A stretch of 64,000 bases of DNA, from assembly GCA_964423205.1 (NCBI GenBank), contig CAYRDX010000019.1, positions 1-64,000 on the forward strand. Direction: 5' to 3'. This DNA comes from UBA6168 sp964423205. Its GTDB lineage: Bacteria; Bacteroidota; Bacteroidia; Chitinophagales; Saprospiraceae. Position numbers and translations under genes: made by a program. The notes under the pieces are model-generated. The model ran no database searches. It was not told where the DNA came from and saw only the letters and a program-made list of their open reading frames with translations. How positions within the stretch are numbered: position 1 is the first letter of the stretch; each line of letters begins with the position of its first letter. This document shows, piece by piece, positions 1-7,909 of this stretch.

Positions 1-372
1 GGGAGGTGGCGGTGGTGGTTCAGCTGTACGAGGTGTTTCTACCTCAATTTCTTCTTCCAATGTACTGAGAAGTCCAGAGACATCAACTACCTTTTCGTAT
101 TGTGTCCAGCTGAATGCCAGTATCATCAACACAATGGTCATAAGCAGACCATAATTCATTAAAGTTCCACTCAAAGAGAAGGTATCAACCTCTGGGTATT
201 TTGTCCTTCCTTCAATGGGTGAGTCAAATTTTGTGTTGGCATGCTTTTCAGTCAGGTTGCTCAAAGCACGCTTACTGAATACTCTTCTGATAACAAATAC
301 CATGAAAAGAGTAAAGACAGTGACTGCAAGTGTTGCAAGAATGACTACGGAGCCGCTTACTTCAAAATCCAT
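1..372 (-). CDS. TonB-family energy transducer, N-terminal part (cut by window edge)
   Basis: The reading frame opens at an ATG at 372 and runs off the left edge, so only 124 residues are seen. There is a hydrophobic segment near residues 8-29, a linker, a second hydrophobic segment near residues 74-92, then an acidic stretch and a run of prolines (PPPPPP) at the window edge. A membrane anchor followed by a proline-rich periplasmic linker is typical of TonB-type proteins that couple the proton-motive force to outer-membrane receptors. The TonB C-terminal domain itself lies outside the window, so the family assignment is inference from architecture. Confidence 0.6.
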   Translation of the reverse strand, partial: MDFEVSGSVVILATLAVTVFTLFMVFVIRRVFSKRALSNLTEKHANTKFDSPIEGRTKYPEVDTFSLSGTLMNYGLLMTIVLMILAFSWTQYEKVVDVSGLLSTLEEEIEVETPRTAEPPPPPP

Positions 373-618
373 GTGCTTAGGTTTTAGAAATGATAAAATA
401 ATATGCGGACAAACTTGTGAAATCGCGCCTAATATTACGGAGGATAAGCCAATACTCCTAATATCAGCATAGAAAAAAGCCGGAATGCAATTTTCTTTTC
501 AAATGAAACCCTTCCTTTGAATAGGTTTGAAAACTAAAATCAATTGCAACGACCCATTCGTTCTTATTTCTGGATTCAAGATGCTGATAGATCTTTTTTT
601 GGTGTTTACTGCTCCAAA

Positions 619-1011
619 CTATGCGAGCGTAGCCTGATACGACTCGGCATCTAAGAGCTCATCGATCTCGGAAACATCGCTGACTTTAACTTTTATCAGC
701 CAACCTTCTCCGTAAGGGTCATTGTTGATTAAAGTTGGGTTATCCCCGCCTTTTTCTGAGATCGCTTCGTTGAATTCGATTATTTCTCCAGTAACTGGCA
801 TAAAAAGGTCAGATGTGGTTTTGACAGCCTCAATGGTTCCAAAAACTTCATCTTTGGACAAAATCTCGCCAACTGTATCCACTTCCACATAAACGATTTC
901 ACCCAATTCGCCTTGCGCAAATTCAGTTATACCGATGGTTGCAGTACCGTCTCCATTGATACGGATCCATTCGTGTTCTTTAGTGTACTTTAATTCTGCT
1001 GGATAGGACAT
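619..1011 (-). CDS. gcvH: Glycine cleavage system H protein
   Basis: A 130-residue protein of the usual H-protein length. It carries the lipoyl-attachment context EAVKTTSD with Lys64, the position expected for the lipoylated lysine that shuttles the aminomethyl group between the P, T and L proteins of the glycine cleavage complex in the cytoplasm. The gene stands alone here, with the other gcv genes not in the window. A TAATTTTG -7-like box lies upstream on the minus strand (complement of 1050-1057). Glycine made by the threonine dehydrogenase/Kbl pair about 6 kb away could feed this complex; that link is inference. Confidence 0.96.
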   Translation of the reverse strand: MSYPAELKYTKEHEWIRINGDGTATIGITEFAQGELGEIVYVEVDTVGEILSKDEVFGTIEAVKTTSDLFMPVTGEIIEFNEAISEKGGDNPTLINNDPYGEGWLIKVKVSDVSEIDELLDAESYQATLA

Positions 1012-1201
1012 ACCTTTAGTATTGTGATTTCAAATTGATTAGAAGCGCCCAAAATTAGTTTTTTTTGAAAAACTGGATGTCCTCACAAAAGATTTTTCTT
1101 TCAAATTGCGGTCTCCTCCCCTTCTCCCAATGCCCTTGTTTCGACTGAACGCGGATTTCTAAAAAACCTTAAACAAAATGTTCAATCTTCTGCCAATTGA
1201 T

Positions 1202-1231
1202 TTTGCAAAAAAAGAAAAAGGACTATCTTTG
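1202..1231 (+). promoter_or_regulatory. Bacteroidota-type promoter of the L31 gene
   Basis: A TTTG (1202-1205) and TATCTTTG (1224-1231) are separated by 18 bases, matching the Bacteroidota primary-sigma consensus TTTG-N17-20-TAnnTTTG. The expected start of transcription is about 25 bases before the L31 ATG at 1264. This is the best promoter match seen in the window. Confidence 0.65.
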
Positions 1232-1263
1232 CCCGCCTTTTAATAAATAGAAAAATAAGAGTC

Positions 1264-1533
1264 ATGAAAAGTGATACCCATCCAAAGAATTATAGAATGG
1301 TTGTCTTTAAGGATTTTTCCTGCGATGAGGCTTTTTTGACGCGCTCCTGTGCTCATACGAAGGAGACTATCGTTTGGGAAGACGGCAAGGAATATCCTTT
1401 GGTTAAGCTTGAAATTTCTTCAGCATCACACCCATTCTTTACGGGCAAGATGAAATTTGTCGATACCGCAGGACGTATTGATAAGTTCAATAAGAAGTTT
1501 GCTAAATTCAAAAGCACAAAATCAGAGGAATAA
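1264..1533 (+). CDS. rpmE2: 50S ribosomal protein L31, type B
   Basis: An 89-residue protein with the type B L31 pattern: a start of MKSDTHPKNYR, a central VFKDFSCDEAF segment, and SSASHPFFTGK before a basic C-terminal tail. It lacks the zinc-binding CxxC arrangement of type A L31, so it is the zinc-independent paralogue form. It is a structural component of the large ribosomal subunit. The gene is monocistronic, with a good promoter upstream and a strong intrinsic terminator downstream. Confidence 0.95.
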   Translation: MKSDTHPKNYRMVVFKDFSCDEAFLTRSCAHTKETIVWEDGKEYPLVKLEISSASHPFFTGKMKFVDTAGRIDKFNKKFAKFKSTKSEE

Positions 1534-1581
1534 AAAATTCACTGATTTGTACAGAATCGAAGTTTCGGTAAATTTTGATTC

Positions 1582-1617
1582 AAAAAGCCTCTGCCCTTTA
1601 TGGTTGAGGCTTTTTTT
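1582..1617 (+). terminator. Intrinsic terminator after L31 gene
   Basis: The arms aaaaagcctc (1582-1591) and gaggcttttt (1606-1615) form a perfect 10-bp stem with a 14-base loop, running into a T tract ending at 1617. It ends the L31 transcript on the plus strand. Confidence 0.85.
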
Positions 1618-1721
1618 GTAACCTTGCACTCATATTATTTATCTTTGATAACTGAATTCCCCAATACCCCAAAGGCATTTTGTTTATTAGCGCTTTGCCT
1701 CTAAATTGATAGCAATCCCAA

Positions 1722-2963
1722 ATGAGGAACATTATACTATTTGACAACGATACCAGGGATCACCTTCTGCCTTTCACTTTTATCAGACCTGCTTGCGAAT
1801 TGAGGGTTGGGATATTGACTATTCGCGAGAAATGGGAGCATTGGCTCCAGGGAAATTGTTCTTTTATCACTGTTGACTATCTGTCGGAGAAATACGACAT
1901 CACCATTTCTGAAAGAAACTATCTCATTAACGGCTCTCTTCTTCCAAATGATCAGGTTTGCAAACAGGTTCTCAGCATGGAAGATGGAGAGGCGATGTTG
2001 TTGGGAGGCGAATTGTTGGCAGCAGTTCTAAACAAGGATCAATTTGAAAGATTGATGACGGACAACATTGAAGAGTTGTCCAGTTTCGAAATTGAGGACA
2101 TTGAGGTTCAAAAGCTTAATAATCTGTGGGATATTTTCCAACTGAATGGAGAAGCGATAATTTCAGATTTCCAGGTGCTTTCCCAAAAACAGAATTCAGA
2201 AAAGTTAAGTAAAACTAACCAGGTCATCGGAGAGTATCCGGTATTTGTAGAGAAAGGTGTGCAGGCTGAGTGCGCGATTTTCAACACAACAGAAGGGCCA
2301 GTTTATCTTGGGAAAAATTCCCAAGTAATGGAAGGTAGCCTCATCAGGGGACCATTTTCTTTGGGAGAGAAATCAGTCGTAAAAATGGGCGCCAAAATAT
2401 ATGGTGGGACCACCATTGGACCAGGATGTACAGTGGGCGGGGAAATTAAGAACGTAGTTTTACTTGCCAACTCAAATAAGTCGCATGAAGGGTACCTCGG
2501 CAATTCCGTTATCGGAGAGTGGTGCAATCTTGGCGCAGATACAAACTGTTCCAATCTGAAAAACAACTGGAGTAATATTAAGATATGGAATTACGTAGCT
2601 TCAGATTTCAAAGATTCCGAACAGATAAAAGCCGGGTTGTTTCTTGGGGACTATTCCATGACGGGTATTAATACCATGTTTAATACCGGGACTGTGGTGG
2701 GTTTGTGTTGCAACATTTTCGGCAGTGAGATGCCACCAAAATTCATACCCTCATTTTCCTGGGGAGGAGGAACCAAGTTTGCCACATACATGCCTGATAA
2801 GGTATTTGCGACAATTGAAAAGATGATGAAATCAAAGAAAAGTTTTTTCGGTACCGAAGAGCGCCTTTTGTTACTTAAGGTTTTCGAAGAAACAATGAAA
2901 TATCGCTCATGGGAAAATAATGCAAAAAGTGGTGACAAGAAATTCTATAATCTATTCGAATAA
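1722..2963 (+). CDS. GlmU-like sugar nucleotidyltransferase/acyltransferase
   Basis: A 413-residue cytoplasmic protein. The N-terminus (ILFDNDTRDHLLPFTFIRPACELRVGI) belongs to the Bacteroidota alternative GlmU type (putative UDP-GlcNAc diphosphorylase/glucosamine-1-phosphate acetyltransferase). From about residue 185 to 330 there are hexapeptide-like repeats (GPVYLG, GPFSLG, GTTIGPG, NSVIGEW) expected to form a left-handed beta helix, the usual acyltransferase fold. It likely acts in UDP-GlcNAc supply for cell wall and LPS. The next gene is a BadF-type sugar kinase, which fits amino-sugar metabolism. The exact reaction of each half is not proven by sequence alone. Confidence 0.85.
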   Translation: MRNIILFDNDTRDHLLPFTFIRPACELRVGILTIREKWEHWLQGNCSFITVDYLSEKYDITISERNYLINGSLLPNDQVCKQVLSMEDGEAMLLGGELLAAVLNKDQFERLMTDNIEELSSFEIEDIEVQKLNNLWDIFQLNGEAIISDFQVLSQKQNSEKLSKTNQVIGEYPVFVEKGVQAECAIFNTTEGPVYLGKNSQVMEGSLIRGPFSLGEKSVVKMGAKIYGGTTIGPGCTVGGEIKNVVLLANSNKSHEGYLGNSVIGEWCNLGADTNCSNLKNNWSNIKIWNYVASDFKDSEQIKAGLFLGDYSMTGINTMFNTGTVVGLCCNIFGSEMPPKFIPSFSWGGGTKFATYMPDKVFATIEKMMKSKKSFFGTEERLLLLKVFEETMKYRSWENNAKSGDKKFYNLFE

Positions 2964-3080
2964 GACTATTGTTTTAAAACTTCAGCATTTCCAAGAGTTC
3001 GAACTGTTATTTCCTGCAAAACATCAGTGCTCCGATAAGAAGAAAAATTCAGCTTTCTTCAAAGTTGGGTACTGTTGAAG

Positions 3081-3088
3081 TACATTTG
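3081..3088 (+). promoter_or_regulatory. Possible -7 box (TACATTTG)
   Basis: TACATTTG matches the Bacteroidota TAnnTTTG box and lies 22 bases before the ATG at 3110. No good -33 TTTG is at the right distance, so this is a weak call. It supports choosing the 3110 start over an in-frame upstream start at 3065. Confidence 0.35.
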
Positions 3089-3109
3089 CACCTACAAAAT
3101 TTCACTACT

Positions 3110-3967
3110 ATGCTGGCAGTCTGCGATGGAGGAGCTACGAAGGCCGACTGGAAAGTCAGGCTGGAAGATGGCTCTATAATAAACACAACAACAACTGGCT
3201 TCAATCCTAATTACAGTTCCGGTGAGCAAATCTTTGAGTTGGTAAATCGGGAAATGGCACACCCGAACTGGCCCAAGTTGGAGGGTAAAATCTATTACTA
3301 CGGAACAGGGTGCTGGGATAGCCGCAGAAACAAGATTGTACAGGACGCCCTTCAAAAGGTTTTTGTAAATGCCGAAGTCAAGGTCAGCCATGACTTACTG
3401 GCCGCAGCCAGAGCCACTTGTGGAAAGGAACCCGGGATTGCATGTATAATTGGTACAGGCTCTAACTCTGTTCTGTATGATGGCTTCAAGGAAATTGATA
3501 ATGTGACCAATCTGGGATTTCTCCTTGGCGATGAAGGAAGTGGAGCACAAATCGGAAAGAGATTGGTTCAGGCTTTTTTCTATCGTGAAATGCCAGAGGA
3601 GTTGCATCCAATCATGGAACAAGCGTGTCCAGAAGGACGGAAAACCATTTTGGATAAAATATATGGGGGTGGAGTACCTGCTGTCTACTTAGCGTCTTTT
3701 GTGAGGTTGTTCTCAGGACATAGAGACCACCCATTCGTAAGAGAGATTATTAAATCCTGCTTCCTGGAGTTTCTGACCAGACATATATGCAAATACAAAA
3801 CAGCTGAACCCGTTCCGGTTCATTTTGTTGGTTCTGTAGCTTATCACTTTCAGGATATTCTAGTGGAAGCCTTACAAGATAAAAACCTAAAACCAGGAAT
3901 ATTCATCAAAAAGCCCATTGACAACCTTCTCAAGTATCACGAAGAAATGGATGCAGTGGCATCTTAA
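3110..3967 (+). CDS. BadF/BadG/BcrA/BcrD-type ATPase, likely N-acetylglucosamine kinase
   Basis: From the ATG at 3110 the protein has 285 residues. An in-frame codon at 3065 would add 15 residues, but these do not look like family sequence. The N-terminus LAVCDGGATKADWKV is the phosphate-1 motif of the ASKHA kinase fold. CIIGTGSNSVLYDG is the phosphate-2 region and GFLLGDEGSGAQIGKR the adenosine-side motif. Proteins of this type phosphorylate N-acetylglucosamine or related sugars. It sits 14 bases before pfkA and after a GlmU-like gene, which supports a role in amino-sugar entry to metabolism. Substrate is inferred. Confidence 0.78.
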   Translation: MLAVCDGGATKADWKVRLEDGSIINTTTTGFNPNYSSGEQIFELVNREMAHPNWPKLEGKIYYYGTGCWDSRRNKIVQDALQKVFVNAEVKVSHDLLAAARATCGKEPGIACIIGTGSNSVLYDGFKEIDNVTNLGFLLGDEGSGAQIGKRLVQAFFYREMPEELHPIMEQACPEGRKTILDKIYGGGVPAVYLASFVRLFSGHRDHPFVREIIKSCFLEFLTRHICKYKTAEPVPVHFVGSVAYHFQDILVEALQDKNLKPGIFIKKPIDNLLKYHEEMDAVAS

Positions 3968-3981
3968 GTTGTATTTCAGCA

Positions 3982-4965
3982 ATGAGTAAGAAGATTAAAA
4001 AAATAGCAGTTTACACATCAGGGGGCGATGCCCCGGGAATGAATGCTGCATTGAGGGCAGTGGTTCGCTCAGCAGCGCATAAGGATCTGATTGTATATGG
4101 AATCAAAGGAGGCTATGAAGGCATGATTCATGGCCATATAAATAAAATGTCGGTACGGGATGTGGGTAACATCATTCAGAAAGGCGGAACCATACTGAAA
4201 ACGGCTCGCAGCATGGAATTCATGACTCCGGAAGGTCGGTTGAAAGCATTTCAGCAGCTTGAAAAAGCTGGTATAGATGGTCTTATAGCACTGGGTGGGA
4301 ATGGAACATTCACCGGGGCTGATCTCCTGTCAAAGGAACATGGAATTCCGGTTATTGGTGTACCCTGTACCATTGACAATGACTTGTATGGAACAGATTT
4401 CACCATAGGTTTTGACACCGCAGTTAATACAGCTGTAGAGGCCGCTGACAAAATCAGAGACACTGCTGAGTCCCATAACAGGCTGTTTCTTATTGAAGTA
4501 ATGGGAAGAAACGCTGGATTCCTTGCCCTGTACACGGCCATAGCCAGCGGTTCCGGCAAGGTTCTGCTGCCTGAATCAAACATTACGTTAGACGACTTCA
4601 TCGCTACACTGGAAGACATGGGTAAAAGGCGGAAATTATTCAGCCTAGTTGTCGTTGCCGAAGGAAATAAACTGGGCAATGCCAATGATTTAGCGATAGC
4701 TATTCGTGCTTCGCTCGCGATGTTTGATGTCCGTGTTGCGGTAATAGGTCACCTTCAAAGAGGAGGTTCCCCAAGTGGTTATGACAGATTATTGGCCAGC
4801 AGATTGGGTGACGCTGCAGTGGATGCTCTGATTGATGGTATGGAAAACGTAATGGTTGGCATTGTCAATAACCAGTTGAAACACACGCCGCTCATGTATG
4901 CCATCAAAAATGAGAAGGAACTCAATTACGATATTCTTCGACTGGCGGAAATGTTGGCTATGTGA
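3982..4965 (+). CDS. pfkA: 6-phosphofructokinase, ATP type
   Basis: A 327-residue PfkA-family enzyme that phosphorylates fructose 6-phosphate in glycolysis. Visible motifs are GGDAPGMN (residues 14-21), the Mg/ATP loop GGNGTFTGA (105-113), TIDND (130-134) with the catalytic base Asp132, and MGRNAG. The glycine at 108 (E. coli Gly104) favours ATP rather than pyrophosphate as donor. Two positions differ from the textbook enzyme: Asn107 replaces the Mg-binding Asp103 of E. coli, and Cys129 replaces Gly124. It follows the sugar-kinase gene by 14 bases and probably shares its transcript. Confidence 0.92.
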   Translation: MSKKIKKIAVYTSGGDAPGMNAALRAVVRSAAHKDLIVYGIKGGYEGMIHGHINKMSVRDVGNIIQKGGTILKTARSMEFMTPEGRLKAFQQLEKAGIDGLIALGGNGTFTGADLLSKEHGIPVIGVPCTIDNDLYGTDFTIGFDTAVNTAVEAADKIRDTAESHNRLFLIEVMGRNAGFLALYTAIASGSGKVLLPESNITLDDFIATLEDMGKRRKLFSLVVVAEGNKLGNANDLAIAIRASLAMFDVRVAVIGHLQRGGSPSGYDRLLASRLGDAAVDALIDGMENVMVGIVNNQLKHTPLMYAIKNEKELNYDILRLAEMLAM

Positions 4966-5005
4966 TAAATAAGCACCAACAAGTAACGATAATCGGTGGA
5001 GAGCA

Positions 5006-5425
5006 ATGGATAGGAGTAAGATAAATAAGGAACTGGTGTACACCACGGTCAGAAGCTCAGGTGCAGGTGGTCAGCATGTCAATAAGACAGAAACAAAAGT
5101 GGAGTTAAGGTTTTATGTTGAGAAATCCGAAGCTCTTGATGACTCCCAGAAAAAATTGGTGTTCGAAAAATTGGGTACCCGTATCAATCAGGAAGGTATT
5201 CTGATCATGTCCAATCAGGAAACGAGGTCACAACAAAAGAATAAGAAACTTGTAACAATTGCTTTTTATGAACTTATTGAGAAGGCTCTTACCCCACCAA
5301 AGAGGCGGAAAAAAGTAGTTCCTCTTGTATCCCTTCCAGAAAAACGTTTAAAAAGCAAAAAAGAAACATCAGAAAAGAAGAAGTTGAGAGGCAAAGTTGC
5401 TTCACCGACTGACAACAACGAATGA
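5006..5425 (+). CDS. arfB: Alternative ribosome-rescue factor B (peptidyl-tRNA hydrolase)
   Basis: A 139-residue protein with the class-I release-factor motif: SSGAGGQHVNKTETKVEL, with the catalytic GGQ at residues 21-23. It has no codon-recognition domain, which distinguishes it from RF1/RF2. The C-terminal ~40 residues are very rich in lysine and arginine, as expected for the tail that enters the empty mRNA channel of stalled ribosomes. It releases peptide from non-stop ribosomes. It lies 40 bases after pfkA on the same strand. Confidence 0.93.
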   Translation: MDRSKINKELVYTTVRSSGAGGQHVNKTETKVELRFYVEKSEALDDSQKKLVFEKLGTRINQEGILIMSNQETRSQQKNKKLVTIAFYELIEKALTPPKRRKKVVPLVSLPEKRLKSKKETSEKKKLRGKVASPTDNNE

Positions 5426-5486
5426 TTTAGTCCCATGACCCGCTTGGAATGCAGGAACGCACCAACTGTACTAAAATCATATTGGT

Positions 5487-6653
5487 ATGAGTAATTCAAT
5501 TACGGCTGAAGTAGACTCGAAATTCAAGTTAAACACCATTGAAGAAGCCATAACTGAAATTAAAGCAGGCAAAATAATCATCGTAGTTGATGATGAGGAT
5601 CGGGAGAATGAAGGTGATTTTGTTTGTGCTGCAGAATGTGTTACGCCAGAGATAATCAACTTCATGGCCACTTATGGCAGGGGCTTAATTTGTGCTCCTA
5701 TCGATGAATCCAGGGCCGATGAACTGGGCTTATACTCCATGGTCCCTGAAAATACCTCACTTCATGAAACAGCCTTTACTGTATCCATAGATTTAATTGG
5801 TCACGGCTGTACCACAGGTATCTCCTCTTATGACAGAGCAACTGGTATCAAAGCGCTGGTTAATCCTGAAATAAAGCCATCTGATTTTGCCAGACCCGGT
5901 CACATATTTCCCTTGAGGGCTAAAACGGGAGGAGTGTTGAGAAGAACAGGTCATACAGAGGCAGCTATTGACCTGGCCCGGATGGCAGGATTTGCACCTG
6001 TTGGGGTTTTAGTGGAAATACTAAATGAGGACGGCACCATGGCCAGGATACCGCAACTCATTGAGATAGCAAAGAGATTTGGACTCAAAGTAATAAGCAT
6101 TAAAGATCTCGTTGCCTATCGAATGCGTACAGAGAGGCTGGTAAAACGGGAGTATTCCATGCCATATAGGAGCAGATATGGTGAGTTCGAAATGATCGCC
6201 TACTCACAGATTTCGAACGATGATACACATCTCGCTATCATAAAGGGTGTCTGGCAGCCTGATGAAGAAGTCTTGGTTCGAGTACATTCCTTCATAGAGG
6301 GTTCTGAGTTAATCAGCATCCTTCTTGAAGACCATGGCTCCAGGATTGAAAAAGCATTAAAACAAATCAATAAAGAAGGAAAAGGAGCTTTGGTAATTAT
6401 GCGGCACAAAGACAAGGATTCCACTTTTATTGATGCACTGAAAAATTTTGATTATAAATCATCGGAAAAGTCGCCCAGGCCACACATGACCAAAAGGCGC
6501 GAAATGGAACAGCGCGACTACGGTATCGGAGCGCAAATTCTACGCGATTTGGGTATTGCCAAAATTCGCCTGCTAACAAGTCATTCTACCCGCCGAATTG
6601 GCATGATAGGTTTTGGATTGGAAATAGTGGAAATTGTGGACTGGGAAAACTAA
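5487..6653 (+). CDS. ribB: DHBP synthase with degenerate GTP cyclohydrolase II domain
   Basis: A 388-residue protein with RibBA layout. Residues 1 to about 215 are an intact 3,4-dihydroxy-2-butanone-4-phosphate synthase: VVDDEDRENEGD, ATYGRGLICAP and GHIFPLRAKTGGVLRRTGHTE hold the acidic, metal-binding and substrate residues. Residues 216-388 align with GTP cyclohydrolase II (VLVRVHS..., then a retained LLTSHSTRRIGMIGFGLEIVE), but the three zinc cysteines of the usual ECLTGD...RCDCG block are replaced by Ile, Glu and His (about residues 270-285), and the RQEGRGIGL loop is absent. The protein probably makes only the four-carbon riboflavin precursor, so a separate RibA would be needed elsewhere in the genome. 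No FMN riboswitch fits in the 61-base upstream gap. Confidence 0.9.
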   Translation: MSNSITAEVDSKFKLNTIEEAITEIKAGKIIIVVDDEDRENEGDFVCAAECVTPEIINFMATYGRGLICAPIDESRADELGLYSMVPENTSLHETAFTVSIDLIGHGCTTGISSYDRATGIKALVNPEIKPSDFARPGHIFPLRAKTGGVLRRTGHTEAAIDLARMAGFAPVGVLVEILNEDGTMARIPQLIEIAKRFGLKVISIKDLVAYRMRTERLVKREYSMPYRSRYGEFEMIAYSQISNDDTHLAIIKGVWQPDEEVLVRVHSFIEGSELISILLEDHGSRIEKALKQINKEGKGALVIMRHKDKDSTFIDALKNFDYKSSEKSPRPHMTKRREMEQRDYGIGAQILRDLGIAKIRLLTSHSTRRIGMIGFGLEIVEIVDWEN

Positions 6654-6671
6654 AAAAGGTAAACTTCCGGT

Positions 6672-7862
6672 TTATTTGATTACTCCCAACTCCCGGCCAA
6701 CCTGTGTAAAAGCGTTCACGGCCTTTTCCAAATGGTGCTGTTCGTGAGCTGCGCTGATTTGAACCCTGATTCTTGCTTTGCCCTTAGGAACGACAGGGTA
6801 GAAAAATCCAACCACATAAATACCCAACTCCAAAAGTCTGGCTGCAAACTTTTGTGAAAGAACGGCATCATACAGCATAATAGGCACTATCGGATGCTCT
6901 CCCGGCAAAATATCAAACCCCGCATCCGTCATAGCTTTCCGGAACCACACCGTGTTGTTTTCCAGTTTATCCCTCAATGCAGTAGTGCTGCTCAGCATTT
7001 CAAGAACCTTTATCGATGCACCAGTAATGGAAGGTGCCAAAGTATTTGAAAACAAGTAGGGGCGGCTGCGTTGACGAAGAAGTTCAACGATTTCCTTACG
7101 GGCTGCGGTGAACCCACCTGATGCACCTCCCAATGCTTTGCCAAACGTGCCAGTAATGATATCAACACGCCCCATTACACCTCTGTATTCATGTGTGCCG
7201 CGGCCTGTTTTACCTATAAAACCAGTTGCATGGCATTCATCAATTCCAACCATGGCATTGTGTTTATCAGCCAGGTCGCAAATTTGATCGAGCTTGGCAA
7301 TATTTCCATCCATACTAAAAACCCCATCTGTAAAAATGAGGCGCCGGCGTGCACCTGAAGCTTGTTTTAACTGCTCCTCAAGGTCAGCCATGTCGCTGTT
7401 TTTGTAACGGAACCTCTGAGCTTTGCATAACCTGATGCCATCAATAATACTCGCATGATTGAGTTCATCTGAAATGATGGCATCTTCCGAACTTAGAAGA
7501 GGTTCAAATAATCCGCCGTTGGCATCGAAAGCGGCTGCATACAGAATCGCGTCTTCCGTTCCGAGGAAGTCGGCAACTTTCCGCTCCAATTCTTTGTGAA
7601 TATCCTGTGTGCCGCAAATGAAGCGGACGGAGGACATACCATAACCATGTTCATCAATAGCCTTATGAGCAGCCCTAATAACTTCGGGATGAGAGGATAA
7701 ACCCAAATAATTATTGGCACAAAAAATCGTCACCTCCTGGTTCTTATCGGTGCGGATGTCAGCACCTTGTGGGGTTACTATGATTCTCTCTGACTTATAT
7801 AATCCGGACTCTATGATTTCCTTGATTTCATTTTGCAGAGCAAGTTCTACCGTTTTGAACAT
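6672..7862 (-). CDS. kbl: Glycine C-acetyltransferase (2-amino-3-ketobutyrate CoA ligase)
   Basis: A 396-residue fold-type I PLP enzyme, the same length as E. coli Kbl. SDELNHASIIDG, DGVFSMDGN, GIDECHATGFIG and TGTFGKALGGASGG are all present, with the Schiff-base lysine at 242. It cleaves 2-amino-3-ketobutyrate with CoA to glycine and acetyl-CoA. The gene directly upstream on the same strand encodes the threonine dehydrogenase that makes its substrate, with 47 bases between them. The two form a threonine-to-glycine pathway. It converges with ribB, leaving only 18 bases between the stop codons. Confidence 0.95.
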   Translation of the reverse strand: MFKTVELALQNEIKEIIESGLYKSERIIVTPQGADIRTDKNQEVTIFCANNYLGLSSHPEVIRAAHKAIDEHGYGMSSVRFICGTQDIHKELERKVADFLGTEDAILYAAAFDANGGLFEPLLSSEDAIISDELNHASIIDGIRLCKAQRFRYKNSDMADLEEQLKQASGARRRLIFTDGVFSMDGNIAKLDQICDLADKHNAMVGIDECHATGFIGKTGRGTHEYRGVMGRVDIITGTFGKALGGASGGFTAARKEIVELLRQRSRPYLFSNTLAPSITGASIKVLEMLSSTTALRDKLENNTVWFRKAMTDAGFDILPGEHPIVPIMLYDAVLSQKFAARLLELGIYVVGFFYPVVPKGKARIRVQISAAHEQHHLEKAVNAFTQVGRELGVIK

Positions 7863-7909
7863 ATTTATGTGGTTGCTTTGATTTGTAAATGCAGGTTAAT
7901 TGACGGCAA

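Noticed and set aside
4251..4685. A 144-residue frame antisense to pfkA
   Set aside because: It lies wholly inside the well-supported pfkA gene and resembles a shadow frame.
5426..5486. Looked for an FMN riboswitch before ribB
   Set aside because: The gap is only 61 bases and has none of the conserved RFN-element helices.
6654..6671. Possible hairpin between the convergent ribB and kbl stops
   Set aside because: Only a four-base stem with a five-base loop can form; too weak to call a terminator.
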